Assembly: GCA_041391385.1 (NCBI GenBank)
Contig: JAWKOD010000005.1
Location: 62,001-126,000, forward strand
Direction of reading: 5' to 3'
From: CANIGN01 sp041391385
Lineage (GTDB): Bacteria; Bdellovibrionota; UBA2428
DNA length: 64,000 nucleotides
Part shown: positions 46,036 through 54,611 of the stretch, piece after piece
How positions within the stretch are numbered: position 1 is the first letter of the stretch
How the letters are laid out: each line of letters starts with the position of its first letter
The notes under the pieces: model-generated
Database searches by the model: none
Seen by the model: the letters and a program-made list of their open reading frames with translations, nothing else
Told to the model about the DNA's origin: nothing
Made by a program: the position numbers and the translations under genes

Positions 46036-46584
46036 TTATTCTACGCCTTCAGTGTGCATAACACCTTGAAGGTTTTTTACCGTAAACTTACCTACTTCTT
46101 CATCGTTAGAGCTAAGAACAGCATCAACAAGTGAGAAAGCAGAGTCGAGAGACTCTGTTTCATCTGTTTTTGCTTCTGCAAGAACTTTGAGAATCTTCTG
46201 AGGAGCTTTATAGGAAAAACTATCTAGCAAAGTGTAATTGCCTTCAACTTTTACTTGAGCAGGAACAAGACTCAGTATGAGACTCGCTTTGTCAACTTCT
46301 CCATTAGGGTTTACATACTTAGGAGAACTTTCACGGCCTACTATTATGAAATGCTGGGGTACATAATGCACCTCAAAGCCGCCTTGGTTTTGAGGAGTTA
46401 TACGAATTCCTTTAAGAGATGTTCCATTCACTACAAAAACATCAACAGCTGAAACGGAAGCACTATTTTCTGCAGGTTCTGAAAGGCCGCGGAGCACAGA
46501 TAGCACTGTCCCCTCTGGTTTGACTTCAGCAAATAGTGTTGTGGATACAAGGGTTAGGGTTAGTAAAATTTTTTTCCTTTGCAC
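46036..46584 (-). CDS. Exported protein of unknown function
   Basis: 182 aa with a signal peptide (KILLTLTLVSTTLFA). The mature protein is mixed alpha/beta without cysteines. No family recognised. A strong terminator lies just past its stop. Confidence 0.6.
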   Translation of the reverse strand: MQRKKILLTLTLVSTTLFAEVKPEGTVLSVLRGLSEPAENSASVSAVDVFVVNGTSLKGIRITPQNQGGFEVHYVPQHFIIVGRESSPKYVNPNGEVDKASLILSLVPAQVKVEGNYTLLDSFSYKAPQKILKVLAEAKTDETESLDSAFSLVDAVLSSNDEEVGKFTVKNLQGVMHTEGVE

Positions 46585-46657
46585 CTCTTTTTCAGGAAGC
46601 TAGTTCAGGTAAGGGGAAGGGGTAATGTTCCTGATGCTTAAAAAAGCTTTATAGAGG

Positions 46658-47650
46658 CTATATGACCAGGCTAGAGGCAATAAACTCTCGCTTTTGAGTG
46701 TAATTTAGAATGTTCTCAACGGTTGTCGCTGCAATATTCTCTAAAGCTTCTTTTGTAAAAAAAGCTTGATGTGAGGTCAGGAGTACATTGTGGAAACTCA
46801 GCAGTCTTGCAAGTTGGTCATCTTGTAATATTTTTTCAGAAAGATCTTCAAAGAAAACACCCTCTTCTTCTTCGTAAACATCAAGCGCTGCGGCTCCAAT
46901 GTGACCACTTTTAAGAGAATTAATTAAAGCTTTTGAGTCTATAAGTGCACCTCTTCCGGTGTTCACCACGAAAACTCCTTTTTTTGTGAGGGATAGGGCC
47001 TCTTTGTCTATGAGGTGAAATGTCCCTTTGTTGAGAGGGACATGTAGAGAGATAACGTCACTCTGCTTGAGCAGTTCTTCTAGGCTTACATATGAGAGGT
47101 GGCTTGTATCTTGATCAGAATGGGTTTGGTCGTAGGCCAAAATCTTACAACCTATTCCAAACATGATTTTGCTAAAGATATATCCAATCCGTCCAGTCCC
47201 AATAACACCAATTGTTTTTCCAAAGAGGTCAAAGCCCATAAGTCCATCAAGAGAAAAGTTACCTTCTCTAACTCGTTGGTAAGCTCTATGAAGTTTACGG
47301 TTTAGGCAAAGAATCATTGCGAGTGCGTGCTCTGCAATTGCGTGAGGCGAATATTCAGGAACTCGCACAACTGTAATTCCAAACTCTTTAGCTGCATTTA
47401 CGTCTACATGGTTAAAGCCCGCAGAACGAAGGGTGATAAGCTTTGTTTTTCCTTTCGCAAGAACAGCTAAAACTTCGCGGTTAATTTTATCATTAACAAA
47501 GCAAGAGATGACTTCAAACTCTGATGCCATTTTGCAAGTTGTTTCGTTGAGTCTAAACTCAAAGTATTCAAAATTAAGAGAGTGTTTGTCTTGTAGGGAT
47601 TTATAGAAGGGCATTTCGTATTTATGTGTATCAAAAAAAGCAGCTCTCAT
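46658..47650 (-). CDS. D-lactate dehydrogenase-like 2-hydroxyacid dehydrogenase
   Basis: 330 aa from the ATG at 47650, whose N-terminus (MRAAFFDTHKYE) matches LdhA-type enzymes. NAD-binding GTGRIG and the catalytic Arg/Glu/His set are visible: RSAGFNHVD, the Glu in LDVYEEE, and LTSHQAFFT (His). It reduces pyruvate to D-lactate or a related 2-oxoacid. It is an ordinary cytoplasmic enzyme with no operon partner. Confidence 0.88.
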   Translation of the reverse strand: MRAAFFDTHKYEMPFYKSLQDKHSLNFEYFEFRLNETTCKMASEFEVISCFVNDKINREVLAVLAKGKTKLITLRSAGFNHVDVNAAKEFGITVVRVPEYSPHAIAEHALAMILCLNRKLHRAYQRVREGNFSLDGLMGFDLFGKTIGVIGTGRIGYIFSKIMFGIGCKILAYDQTHSDQDTSHLSYVSLEELLKQSDVISLHVPLNKGTFHLIDKEALSLTKKGVFVVNTGRGALIDSKALINSLKSGHIGAAALDVYEEEEGVFFEDLSEKILQDDQLARLLSFHNVLLTSHQAFFTKEALENIAATTVENILNYTQKREFIASSLVI

Positions 47651-47724
47651 AAGAGTGCACAATAAACCGTTTGTTCGTTTTTGGCTCTGTTATTTGTGAG
47701 AGCTTCGATATAGCCTAAGTAGGT

Positions 47725-49119
47725 ATGAAGCTTGGCTTAGAATTTTTAGGCGCCGCAGGGCAGGTAACAGGAAGCCGTACGCTTCTCAGTTTTTTTGGAA
47801 AAAGATATTTAGTGGATTATGGGCTCTTTCAAGGGGGGCGCGAACAGAAGTTAAAGAATTGGGACTCTACGCCAAAAGAAATTGCCAAGGTAGAGCGAAT
47901 TTTTTTAACCCATGCGCATTTAGATCATTCTGGTATGTTGCCGAGACTTTTCAAGGAGGGCTATCATCCTGAAGTTTGGTGCACAGAGGGGACAGCGGCA
48001 TTATTAAAGATTTTGCTTCTCGATGCAGCTCATATTCAAGAGGAAGATGCACGTTACGCAAACGATACGGGGCATTCAAAACACCGGCCAGCACTTCCCC
48101 TTTATACCGAAAAAGATGCCTATAAGGTTTTAGAACACGTAAAAACCTTTCCTCGTGATGAATGGGTCCCAGTAGATAAAGGGATAAGTTTGCGCTTTGG
48201 TCGTGCGGGGCATATTCTTGGAGCGAGTTACATAACCTTTACATTGGAAACTGAAAACGGAGTTAAGCTTTTAACTTTTTCAGGAGATATAGGAAATAAT
48301 CGAAGTTATATTCTTAAGGGGCCCGATCCATTAATTGAGTCTGATTATCTTGTTTTAGAGTCCACTTATGGAAATCGTCTTCATGATCCCGGAGACCCTT
48401 TAGTGGAATTGGGCGAGTGTATACGTGAGGTTTACAATAATAGAGGTGTGCTTGTTATTCCTGCTTTTGCGGCAGGACGCTCTCAAGAACTTTTGTATAT
48501 GATTAAGCTCCTTGAGGATTCGGGTAAGATTCCTAAAATTGATGTCCTCTTAGACAGTCCAATGGCCACAAAAGCTACAGATGCGTTTTTGCAGCACAAA
48601 GAAGATCATAAGTTTGATAATTCCTTCACGGCAACACGTGACTTTTATCCTAGTCAATTTCAGATTGTTGAAACTCCTGATGATTCTATGTTGGCTTGTA
48701 TGAGAGAGGGGCCGCTGATCGTCATAGCCGGTGCCGGGATGCTCAACGGTGGCAGAGTTCTTCACCATCTTAAGAAGCGACTTCCTCGTAAAGAAAATAT
48801 GGTTTTATTTTCTGGATTCCAAGCAGAAAGTACCAAGGGAAGGTATTTGTTAGAGGAGGCGCCTAAATCAGGTTTTTTGAGAATTCATCACCAGGAGATA
48901 GCTGTAGAGGCTCAAATTAAAAGCATTTCGAGTTTATCTGCACATGCAGATTCAAATGAGCTTCTTTCTTGGTGTTCTCATATGAAAAAAGCGCCAAAAA
49001 AAGTTTTTTTAAATCACGGTCAACCTGAAGCTATGCAAAAACTCACTCAAAGGCTCAAGGATGAATTGCATTGGAATGTTGAGCCAATATTGAGTGAACA
49101 AAAAATTATGCTTTTTTAG
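47725..49119 (+). CDS. Metallo-beta-lactamase/beta-CASP nuclease
   Basis: 464 aa. The metal-binding HAHLDHSG motif, a later GHILGAS and SGDIGN, and the beta-CASP motifs (STYGNR, VIPAFAAGRSQELLY, DSPMATKAT, FSGFQAESTKGR, SLSAHADS, LNHGQPEA) identify an RNA-processing or degradation nuclease of the CPSF73/RNase-J-related group. The short length fits the bacterial YSH1-like branch. It overlaps the 3' end of the HiPIP gene by 14 bp. Confidence 0.92.
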   Translation: MKLGLEFLGAAGQVTGSRTLLSFFGKRYLVDYGLFQGGREQKLKNWDSTPKEIAKVERIFLTHAHLDHSGMLPRLFKEGYHPEVWCTEGTAALLKILLLDAAHIQEEDARYANDTGHSKHRPALPLYTEKDAYKVLEHVKTFPRDEWVPVDKGISLRFGRAGHILGASYITFTLETENGVKLLTFSGDIGNNRSYILKGPDPLIESDYLVLESTYGNRLHDPGDPLVELGECIREVYNNRGVLVIPAFAAGRSQELLYMIKLLEDSGKIPKIDVLLDSPMATKATDAFLQHKEDHKFDNSFTATRDFYPSQFQIVETPDDSMLACMREGPLIVIAGAGMLNGGRVLHHLKKRLPRKENMVLFSGFQAESTKGRYLLEEAPKSGFLRIHHQEIAVEAQIKSISSLSAHADSNELLSWCSHMKKAPKKVFLNHGQPEAMQKLTQRLKDELHWNVEPILSEQKIMLF

Positions 49120-49456
49120 CTGCAAGGTAAGAGTTACACCAGCCGTCTTTATAAACCAGACCGCCTTTAATGATTTTACATTCGCCCCATGAATCGTTTT
49201 TCTTAACGTATTGAGCGCAGTTTGCACAGTTGTGACCAGCAACATATTTTTTAAAACGCTTAGTGTCTACTTTTGTGGCGTCATGCTTGTAGCCTAGGAC
49301 ATTGGCCATCGGTGCTTTTTCATCGAGAGCTTTGGCTTTTGCAGGTAGCGTTTTCATGTCCACAGCAAAAAGTTTTGAAACTTTAAGCAGGGGAAGAACC
49401 GCAGCTGAAGTTGTTAGGATTTGGAGAAATGATCGGCGAGAGAGGTCTTTTTTCAT
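49106..49456 (-). CDS. High-potential iron-sulfur protein (HiPIP), Tat-exported
   Basis: 116 aa from the ATG at 49456. Twin-arginine signal (LSRRSFLQILTTSAAVLPLL). Four cluster cysteines with HiPIP spacing: Cys77 and Cys80 (CANC), Cys93 and Cys107 (C-x2-C-x12-C-x13-C). HiPIPs are periplasmic electron carriers that can feed cytochrome oxidases. It is divergent from the diheme cytochrome/cbb3-like operon across a palindromic operator, which suggests it is the oxidase electron donor. Confidence 0.93.
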   Translation of the reverse strand: MKKDLSRRSFLQILTTSAAVLPLLKVSKLFAVDMKTLPAKAKALDEKAPMANVLGYKHDATKVDTKRFKKYVAGHNCANCAQYVKKNDSWGECKIIKGGLVYKDGWCNSYLAAKKA

Positions 49457-49509
49457 AAGCAAAGCATCTCAAAAAAACAGAAACTCGGCAAACAGATATT
49501 CATATTTAC

Positions 49510-49533
49510 AAAACATGATGAAGATCATGTTTT
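49510..49533. promoter_or_regulatory. Palindromic FNR/Crp-like operator between HiPIP and the oxidase operon
   Basis: A perfect palindrome of 10-bp arms (AAAACATGAT-GAAG-ATCATGTTTT). Its core TGAT-N4-ATCA is the FNR-family recognition core, with A instead of T before TGAT. Its centre is about 44 bp upstream of the cytochrome start and about 65 bp upstream of the HiPIP start. A Crp/Fnr regulator is encoded at the end of the same cluster (54711-55412). Confidence 0.7.
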
Positions 49534-49565
49534 TTTAATCTTAGTGCAAATATGATCCAGTCAAA

Positions 49566-50390
49566 ATGCATTTAAAATATGGAAGTATAGCAATCAAAGC
49601 TTTGGGCTTTTGCCTGCTTTTACCCGCTTCAGCTGCCAATTTCCCCCAGGGAATGTTGCAGCTTCTGAGCGATCAACAGCAGCTTAAGCTTGGTCAAGAA
49701 CTCTTTATGAGACACTGTTCAGGTTGTCACGGCAATACGGCTCGGGGGGATGGCCCCGCGGCTCAATTCTTAATGCCAAAACCTCGTAACATTGTAGAAG
49801 GAAGCTTTAAGTTTAAATCTACAAGTTACGGCAGCCTTCCGTCTTCCTCAGATTTATTGAGAATAATTGAAAGAGGCTTACCCGGTTCTTCGATGCCTTC
49901 TTTTAAGTTGTTGCCGGCAGCCCAGCGTGAGGCACTTGTGGCCTACATTATGTCTTTAAGACCGGGGTGGAAGAATCAAGTTACGACAAATATAGAAATA
50001 CCTGCAGTGCCTGTTGAGCTCAAGGAAGCAAACACTTTTTTAGCGAGTGCTTTGAAGGGAAAGAATAGCTACATGGAACTCTGTGCAAGTTGTCACGGGG
50101 ATCAGGGGGTGGGAGATGGCCCTGCAGCCGCTGAAATTGTAGATGAAAATAATGATCCCCTGAAGCCAGCTAACCTCAGAAGAAAACATCTGAAGTCTGG
50201 TTCCGGAGCAAGGGATGTCTATCGAGTAATGAGTGCTGGAATTGAAGGAACTCCAATGCCTCCCTATGGCGACGCTCTAAGTGCTGAGCAACGATGGGAT
50301 ATTGTTGCGTATGTATTATTTATGAGAGGGCAAGAAGAGGGCCTTTATGAAAAAGATTTTAGCTTAGAAGCAGCGGTGAACAAAAAATGA
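49566..50390 (+). CDS. Exported diheme c-type cytochrome
   Basis: 274 aa with a signal peptide (IAIKALGFCLLLPASAA). Two class-I cytochrome domains: heme sites CSGCH (51-55) and CASCH (173-177), with probable Met ligands in GSSMPSF and GTPMPPYGD. It overlaps the oxidase subunit I start by 4 bp (ATGA). In canonical cbb3 operons the diheme subunit is the membrane-anchored CcoP at the end; here a cleavable-signal diheme cytochrome sits at the front. It may be the CcoP replacement or a soluble electron donor. Confidence 0.92.
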   Translation: MHLKYGSIAIKALGFCLLLPASAANFPQGMLQLLSDQQQLKLGQELFMRHCSGCHGNTARGDGPAAQFLMPKPRNIVEGSFKFKSTSYGSLPSSSDLLRIIERGLPGSSMPSFKLLPAAQREALVAYIMSLRPGWKNQVTTNIEIPAVPVELKEANTFLASALKGKNSYMELCASCHGDQGVGDGPAAAEIVDENNDPLKPANLRRKHLKSGSGARDVYRVMSAGIEGTPMPPYGDALSAEQRWDIVAYVLFMRGQEEGLYEKDFSLEAAVNKK

Positions 50391-51793
50391 GCGCAGAAGA
50401 AAATACACAATCAAAAGATATCGATTACGAACTTATTAAATGGCATTTTTACGCTTTTTGTTTTTATCTCATTGTCGTTCTACTCGCTGGGTTGAGCTAC
50501 TCTCTTCAGTTTTTGCAACGTTATCCTTTTCCGGGAATTGAGATTCTGAGTCCAGGTAGAGTGCGGATGGTTCACACTCAAGCTGTCGCTTACGGAATGT
50601 TAGCCAATGGTCTCATTGGCATTACCTATTACATTGTTCAAAAACTAACGAATTTTAATGTTTGGTCTCAAAAATTAGCGCGCGGGTTATTTTGGGCATA
50701 TAACTTTTTAGTCGTTACTGCTGTTGCAATGATTTTGGCCGGTTTTGCTCAGGGGCTTGAGTGGGCGGAAACTCCTAAGATTTTAGATCCAATTATAGCC
50801 GTAGCTGCCGTCGTGATGTTTTTGAATATCGGGCATCCAATTTGGAAAGCGCGTGATAAGGATTTTTATGTAAGTCTTTGGTACATACTCGCAACACTTA
50901 TTTGGTTTCCTTTAACATATGTTTTTGGGAATTTCTTACCTGAGTATGTTTTTGCAGGTACATCAGGAGCTGCCATTTCTTCTATGTATATTCACGATCT
51001 GGTAGGTTTGTTTGTTACTCCTTTGGGGATTGCGAGTGTTTATTATCTTCTTCCCGTGGTTATGAGGGTCCCGCTTTATAGTCACGCTTTAAGTATCATT
51101 GGTTTTTGGGGCTTAGCTTTCTTTTATCCCTTGAACAGCGCTCACCATTATCTTTGGTCTCCTATTCCTATGTGGGCTCAGTATGCAAGTGTTGTTACAA
51201 GTATTGGCGTACACGTGGTTGTTTACACTGTAATTGTGAACATCATCGCAACTATTGCCTCTGACTGGAAGCAACTCATTACAAATTTTCCCGTGCGCTG
51301 GATTTTCTTTGGGACTCTTGCATATCTTATTACCTGCGTTCAGTGTGCCGTACAGGTAACAATGGCAGCGCAGGAAATTATTCACTTTACAGATTGGGTT
51401 GTAGGACATGCGCACTTTGTTCTTTTTGGAACTTTTACTTTTTGGGTAACGGGTTGGGTTTACTGGCTCTTACCTAGAATTTGGAAAACACCTATTTACA
51501 GCATGAGCTTAGCACGTTGGCATTTCTGGTTGTCACTTATAGGTATTGCAATCATGCAAATCGATTTACTGGCAGCAGGAGTTGTACAGGGACTGATGTG
51601 GCGTTCAATGGCACCATTTATAGATACAGTGAACGCAAGTATCCCTTTTTGGTGGGTAAGAACATTGTCGGGAATTGTTATCCTTTGCGGAGAGGTCTGT
51701 TTTCTTGTGAATCTTTACTTAACTTGGCAGGATTCAAGAGGTTTCAAACCTGAATTGCAAATCGACTCTTCAACTCAAGTAGGTGCTGTATGA
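50387..51793 (+). CDS. ccoN: Divergent cbb3-type heme-copper oxidase (or NO-reductase-like) subunit I
   Basis: 468 aa with about 12 membrane helices. Metal ligands by alignment to CcoN by eye: low-spin heme His63 (MVHTQAV), CuB ligands His203 (YIHDLVGL, where CcoN has YGHNAVGF), His253 and His254 (NSAHHY), and heme ligands His341 and His343 (VGHAHFV). Tyr247, at the position of the cbb3 cross-linked tyrosine, is kept. The nearby acidic residue of the STFEGP segment is replaced by Gln (CVQCAV). The reaction is most likely O2 reduction, though the changed pocket leaves NO reduction possible. Overlaps with neighbours are 4 bp at each end. Confidence 0.88.
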   Translation: MSAEENTQSKDIDYELIKWHFYAFCFYLIVVLLAGLSYSLQFLQRYPFPGIEILSPGRVRMVHTQAVAYGMLANGLIGITYYIVQKLTNFNVWSQKLARGLFWAYNFLVVTAVAMILAGFAQGLEWAETPKILDPIIAVAAVVMFLNIGHPIWKARDKDFYVSLWYILATLIWFPLTYVFGNFLPEYVFAGTSGAAISSMYIHDLVGLFVTPLGIASVYYLLPVVMRVPLYSHALSIIGFWGLAFFYPLNSAHHYLWSPIPMWAQYASVVTSIGVHVVVYTVIVNIIATIASDWKQLITNFPVRWIFFGTLAYLITCVQCAVQVTMAAQEIIHFTDWVVGHAHFVLFGTFTFWVTGWVYWLLPRIWKTPIYSMSLARWHFWLSLIGIAIMQIDLLAAGVVQGLMWRSMAPFIDTVNASIPFWWVRTLSGIVILCGEVCFLVNLYLTWQDSRGFKPELQIDSSTQVGAV

Positions 51794-52404
51794 AAATGAT
51801 TGAACGCTTTAGTGGAATCTTTCTTTTTGCAGGGTTATTACTTTTTAGTTTTGCTGTTCTTTCTTTGGGGATTATTCCCGCATTAATGGTTGATAGGTTG
51901 CACCCCAGACAAGGTCTACCAACAGTCGTTCCTCATGAGATGAAAGAATGGTACTCCACAGTAGATGTTTATCAAAAAGCACTTTTGAGAGGTCGTGATC
52001 TCTATGTGCGTGAGGCCTGTTGGCACTGTCACAGTCAGTATGTGAGACCTGTTAGTAATGAGTCTGCATACTATGGACCGGTTGCAACACCAGGTGAATA
52101 TCAAACGGTGTTACATTTGCCCCAACTTTTGGGAACTCGTAGGGCGGGCCCAGATTTGTCTAGAGAAGCTGGACGTCACTCGAATGATTGGCATTTAGCA
52201 CATTTGTATCAACCGACGTGGGTTGTTCCAGAGTCAATTATGCCTACTTACACTTGGTACTTTGAGAGAGATGCTTCTGGTGTTATCCAGCCAAAGGACG
52301 ATGCAAAAGCTTTAGTGGCCTATTTGCAGTCCCTTGGAAAAGATTTTGAAGACGCACAGTATGTGGTTGAGCCGGAAGATATCATGCTCCCACCTGGAGA
52401 ATAA
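51790..52404 (+). CDS. ccoO: cbb3-type oxidase subunit II, monoheme cytochrome c
   Basis: 204 aa. One N-terminal transmembrane helix (residues 6-35), then a periplasmic domain with heme site CWHCH (77-81) in the CcoO motif EACWHCHSQYVRPV. Further conserved CcoO blocks include LPQLLGTRRAGPDL and SIMPTYTW. CcoO passes electrons to the subunit I hemes. The start overlaps ccoN by 4 bp. Confidence 0.93.
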   Translation: MKMIERFSGIFLFAGLLLFSFAVLSLGIIPALMVDRLHPRQGLPTVVPHEMKEWYSTVDVYQKALLRGRDLYVREACWHCHSQYVRPVSNESAYYGPVATPGEYQTVLHLPQLLGTRRAGPDLSREAGRHSNDWHLAHLYQPTWVVPESIMPTYTWYFERDASGVIQPKDDAKALVAYLQSLGKDFEDAQYVVEPEDIMLPPGE

Positions 52405-52405
52405 T

Positions 52406-52657
52406 ATGAAATTACTTTATGGCGTTCTAACTTTGCTTGTGTCTGCTGTTTTTGTTCTAGCTACTGTGGGTGGAATGGAGAATGTGGGCGCGTTGGCCTC
52501 AGCTGTTTATGGCATTTTAATTACCTTGTTTTTGATTATACTTGTTTGGGGCTTTACAAAAACTCAAGTGAGTTACTTAAAGAAAATTGAGGACGTTAAA
52601 AAACAAGTCTTAGAAGTTGAGGGTGTGCTTCCATGCGAAAATCACAAAACAGTTTAA
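52406..52657 (+). CDS. Small two-helix membrane protein in the oxidase cluster
   Basis: 83 aa from the ATG at 52406 directly after ccoO. Two membrane helices (about 3-20 and 30-52), then a short charged helix ending in CENHKTV. No heme motif. Position after ccoO suggests an accessory or structural subunit. The next gene overlaps it by 25 bp. I recognise no family. Confidence 0.6.
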   Translation: MKLLYGVLTLLVSAVFVLATVGGMENVGALASAVYGILITLFLIILVWGFTKTQVSYLKKIEDVKKQVLEVEGVLPCENHKTV

Positions 52658-52842
52658 GCTTTTTACCCTGTCTAGTTTGTGGCGTGGATTCAGGACCCGT
52701 GTTGGGTTTTTTTGCTTGGCTTGTTGGGGGCGTTATTTTGGCAACGGTTCTTATTTTGTTTTGGGCTATTTCTAAAGGGAAGCTCAAGAAAAAGAACCTC
52801 GCCATGCAGCCTATTGAAATAGAAGGAGCAAGCAATGACTGA
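52633..52842 (+). CDS. Small one-helix protein with CxxC, CcoQ-like in position
   Basis: 69 aa. An N-terminal CLVC pair precedes one membrane helix (FFAWLVGGVILATVLILFWAI) and a basic tail. The size, single helix and location suit a CcoQ/CcoS-like small subunit or an assembly factor, and the CxxC could bind copper. It ends in a TGA that overlaps the next ATG by 8 bp. Confidence 0.55.
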   Translation: MRKSQNSLSFLPCLVCGVDSGPVLGFFAWLVGGVILATVLILFWAISKGKLKKKNLAMQPIEIEGASND

Positions 52843-53014
52843 GAATGTGACTGAGTCCATGAGCGAAAGTACAAGAGAAGTCGATCGACTTAAGTACAGA
52901 GGGAATCAAATTCCGTTATTTATAAAGTTTGTTTGGGTGGCAATTGTTATTTATACGGTGGCCTATCTTTCAATGTATATGTGGCCAGATTTGAAAATAT
53001 GGATAAACAAGTAA
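52835..53014 (+). CDS. 59-aa single-helix protein, CcoP N-terminus-like
   Basis: 59 aa, ATG at 52835, TAA at 53012-53014. A polar N-terminus with GNQIPLF is followed by one helix (FVWVAIVIYTVAYLSMYMW). Canonical CcoP begins with a similar polar stretch plus anchor helix, so this could be a split anchor without a heme domain. Both of its ends overlap neighbouring genes (52842 and 52999), typical of a coupled operon. Confidence 0.5.
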   Translation: MTENVTESMSESTREVDRLKYRGNQIPLFIKFVWVAIVIYTVAYLSMYMWPDLKIWINK

Positions 53015-53499
53015 TTCCGGATCTCTCGGAGCCAACTAAGAGAGCTCCAGCGACTCGTTCTGGAACTATTTCTAGAAAATGGCATTTTGCACTTAGTCTT
53101 TATGCAGCTGCTATGGCCTATGCGTTTTTGCATAAGGCTATTTTACCTTTTGTCTTAGGTTATCTTGGTACAAGCCGTAGTGAATACTCTACGGTGAGCT
53201 ATGGAGTTATATGGGTTCTAATACTTGGCTATACCTTGCATAAAGAGCAAGAAGTTTCACAACGCGTACAGTTATTCATGGGGACGGCATTAGGCTTTGC
53301 AACTTTCGAGTTGCTTCTGATTTTTTTAGATACTCAAAAAGGCTGGCTGCTCTTTAGTCATATTTTGGCTGCTGTTCCCTTGATCGTTTCTATTCTATAT
53401 TTGCTTAAATTCACGAATGAAAAAAAGTGGGGCATTATTGCCTCTGGTTTTGTGGTCTATCTACTCACGGAGGGAGTTTTATGGAAATTACCTCAATAA
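52999..53499 (+). CDS. Polytopic membrane protein of unknown function in the oxidase cluster
   Basis: 166 aa from the ATG at 52999, overlapping the previous gene by 16 bp. A short N-terminal cytoplasmic stretch, then about four to five membrane helices. Conserved-looking charged positions are few. No heme or copper motif. It may be an extra integral oxidase subunit or assembly factor. Confidence 0.6.
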   Translation: MDKQVIPDLSEPTKRAPATRSGTISRKWHFALSLYAAAMAYAFLHKAILPFVLGYLGTSRSEYSTVSYGVIWVLILGYTLHKEQEVSQRVQLFMGTALGFATFELLLIFLDTQKGWLLFSHILAAVPLIVSILYLLKFTNEKKWGIIASGFVVYLLTEGVLWKLPQ

Positions 53500-53612
53500 A
53501 TTGGCAAGTCGCAATGACCCTTTTGGAGTTATCTCTCGTTTTAGGTATTTTTTTTGTACTTCTTAAGTTTCATAAAAAGATTAAGAATCTAGAGGAAAAA
53601 AATGACGATTGA
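53481..53612 (+). CDS. 43-aa single-helix protein
   Basis: 43 aa from the ATG at 53481, which has GGAGGG upstream and overlaps the previous gene by 19 bp. One membrane helix (MTLLELSLVLGIFFVLLKF) followed by a Lys/Glu/Asp tail (KKIKNLEEKNDD). Probably a small structural subunit. The next gene overlaps its end by 11 bp. Confidence 0.5.
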   Translation: MEITSINWQVAMTLLELSLVLGIFFVLLKFHKKIKNLEEKNDD

Positions 53613-53934
53613 GGTTTGGAGTACAGGGGGGCTTTCTACAGAAAATCCTATTTTCTTCAAGTCGCAGGAATCGGGACCAGCGCTCTTAACCTATAAAGAT
53701 ACTCAAACTCGTCTCGAATTAACGCCAGTTGATAAGAATATGTGGCAGGGGGAGTTTCGTGTTTCTTTACCAGGAACTTATAATCTTCAGATTGGAAAAG
53801 AAACGGAAACGTTTGAAATTGAGCAATATAAACGCTTAGAGATTCGCAATGAGTTGGTATTTACTTTTTTGGCCGTTGCGTTTTTTTTTGTAGTTTTAGT
53901 TTTTAAAAAGAGGAGGCCACGTGAATTTAGATAA
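53602..53934 (+). CDS. Membrane-anchored beta-rich domain, FixH-like in position
   Basis: 110 aa. An N-terminal beta-rich domain without an obvious signal peptide (GLSTENPIFFKSQ, WQGEFRVSLPGTYNLQIG) leads into a C-terminal transmembrane helix (VFTFLAVAFFFVVLVF) with a basic tail. FixH/CcoH-type proteins have one helix and a small beta domain, but with the helix at the N-terminus, so homology is doubtful. Overlaps the next start (GTG at 53921). Confidence 0.5.
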   Translation: MTIEVWSTGGLSTENPIFFKSQESGPALLTYKDTQTRLELTPVDKNMWQGEFRVSLPGTYNLQIGKETETFEIEQYKRLEIRNELVFTFLAVAFFFVVLVFKKRRPREFR

Positions 53935-54181
53935 GAGAGTCTTGGGTGTTATCTATTTATTTTTTTGGGGTGTGCTTATAATTGCAGGAATTGTTGCTAA
54001 ACGAACATACGGCCACCCTGACTGGATGGTTTTGTTTCACTTGCCCGCGGCTGTTTTTTTAGTCATGGGAATGCGTCAGTTTAGCTATAGATACAAAAAA
54101 GAGTACGAAAAAGACCTGAGTAAATATAAACCTAAGCATGATCTGGATCAGGGTTTAGTGGAACCAAGGGGGCTAGAGTAG
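53921..54181 (+). CDS. Small two-helix membrane protein
   Basis: 86 aa from a GTG at 53921 with AGGAGG upstream. Two membrane helices (VIYLFFWGVLIIAGIV and MVLFHLPAAVFLVMGM), then a highly charged tail. No known family; the last of the small membrane genes in the operon. The CBS-domain gene starts 4 bp after its stop. Confidence 0.55.
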   Translation: MNLDKRVLGVIYLFFWGVLIIAGIVAKRTYGHPDWMVLFHLPAAVFLVMGMRQFSYRYKKEYEKDLSKYKPKHDLDQGLVEPRGLE

Positions 54182-54185
54182 ACCT

Positions 54186-54611
54186 ATGAAATGTAAAACT
54201 CTTGAAAAGTATATGAGCACTAACCCGCACTCTATTGGCCAAGATCAAACGCTTCATGCGGCTACATTAATGATGGATAAATTCAAGATCCGTCACCTTC
54301 CAGTTTTAGATGCGGGCAAGGTTGTTGGACTTATTAGCGATCGTGATATCAAGTTCGCACTTAGTTTTACAGGTGTGAATCTTGAAGAAATGAAAGTATC
54401 AGACATGGCAAAGGAAGACGCTTACGTTGTTTCTCCATCTTCTAAATTAGATGAAGTAGTGGCTTATATGGCCAGCCGAAAGCTTGGGAGTGCTATTGTT
54501 ATGGATAACGGCAAATTAGTGGGGATTTTTACAGCTGTAGATGCCCTGGGAGCTTTGTCTGAGATCCTTCATGAACGACAGCACACAGGCTGCTCTTCAC
54601 ATTCTTGCTAA
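54186..54611 (+). CDS. Protein with two CBS domains
   Basis: 141 aa. Two CBS domains in tandem (about residues 7-60 and 70-130) with the motifs FKIRHLPVLDAGKVVGLISDRD and LGSAIVMDNGKLVGIFTAVDAL. It ends in CSSHSC. CBS pairs bind adenine nucleotides or other ligands and act as sensors. Linked to the oxidase and the Crp/Fnr gene, it may report energy or redox state. The two terminal cysteines (spaced C-x4-C) could also bind metal. Confidence 0.86.
   Translation: MKCKTLEKYMSTNPHSIGQDQTLHAATLMMDKFKIRHLPVLDAGKVVGLISDRDIKFALSFTGVNLEEMKVSDMAKEDAYVVSPSSKLDEVVAYMASRKLGSAIVMDNGKLVGIFTAVDALGALSEILHERQHTGCSSHSC

Noticed and set aside
53602..53934. FixH/CcoH assembly protein
   Set aside because: Helix is C-terminal and no family motif is visible; kept only as a positional similarity.
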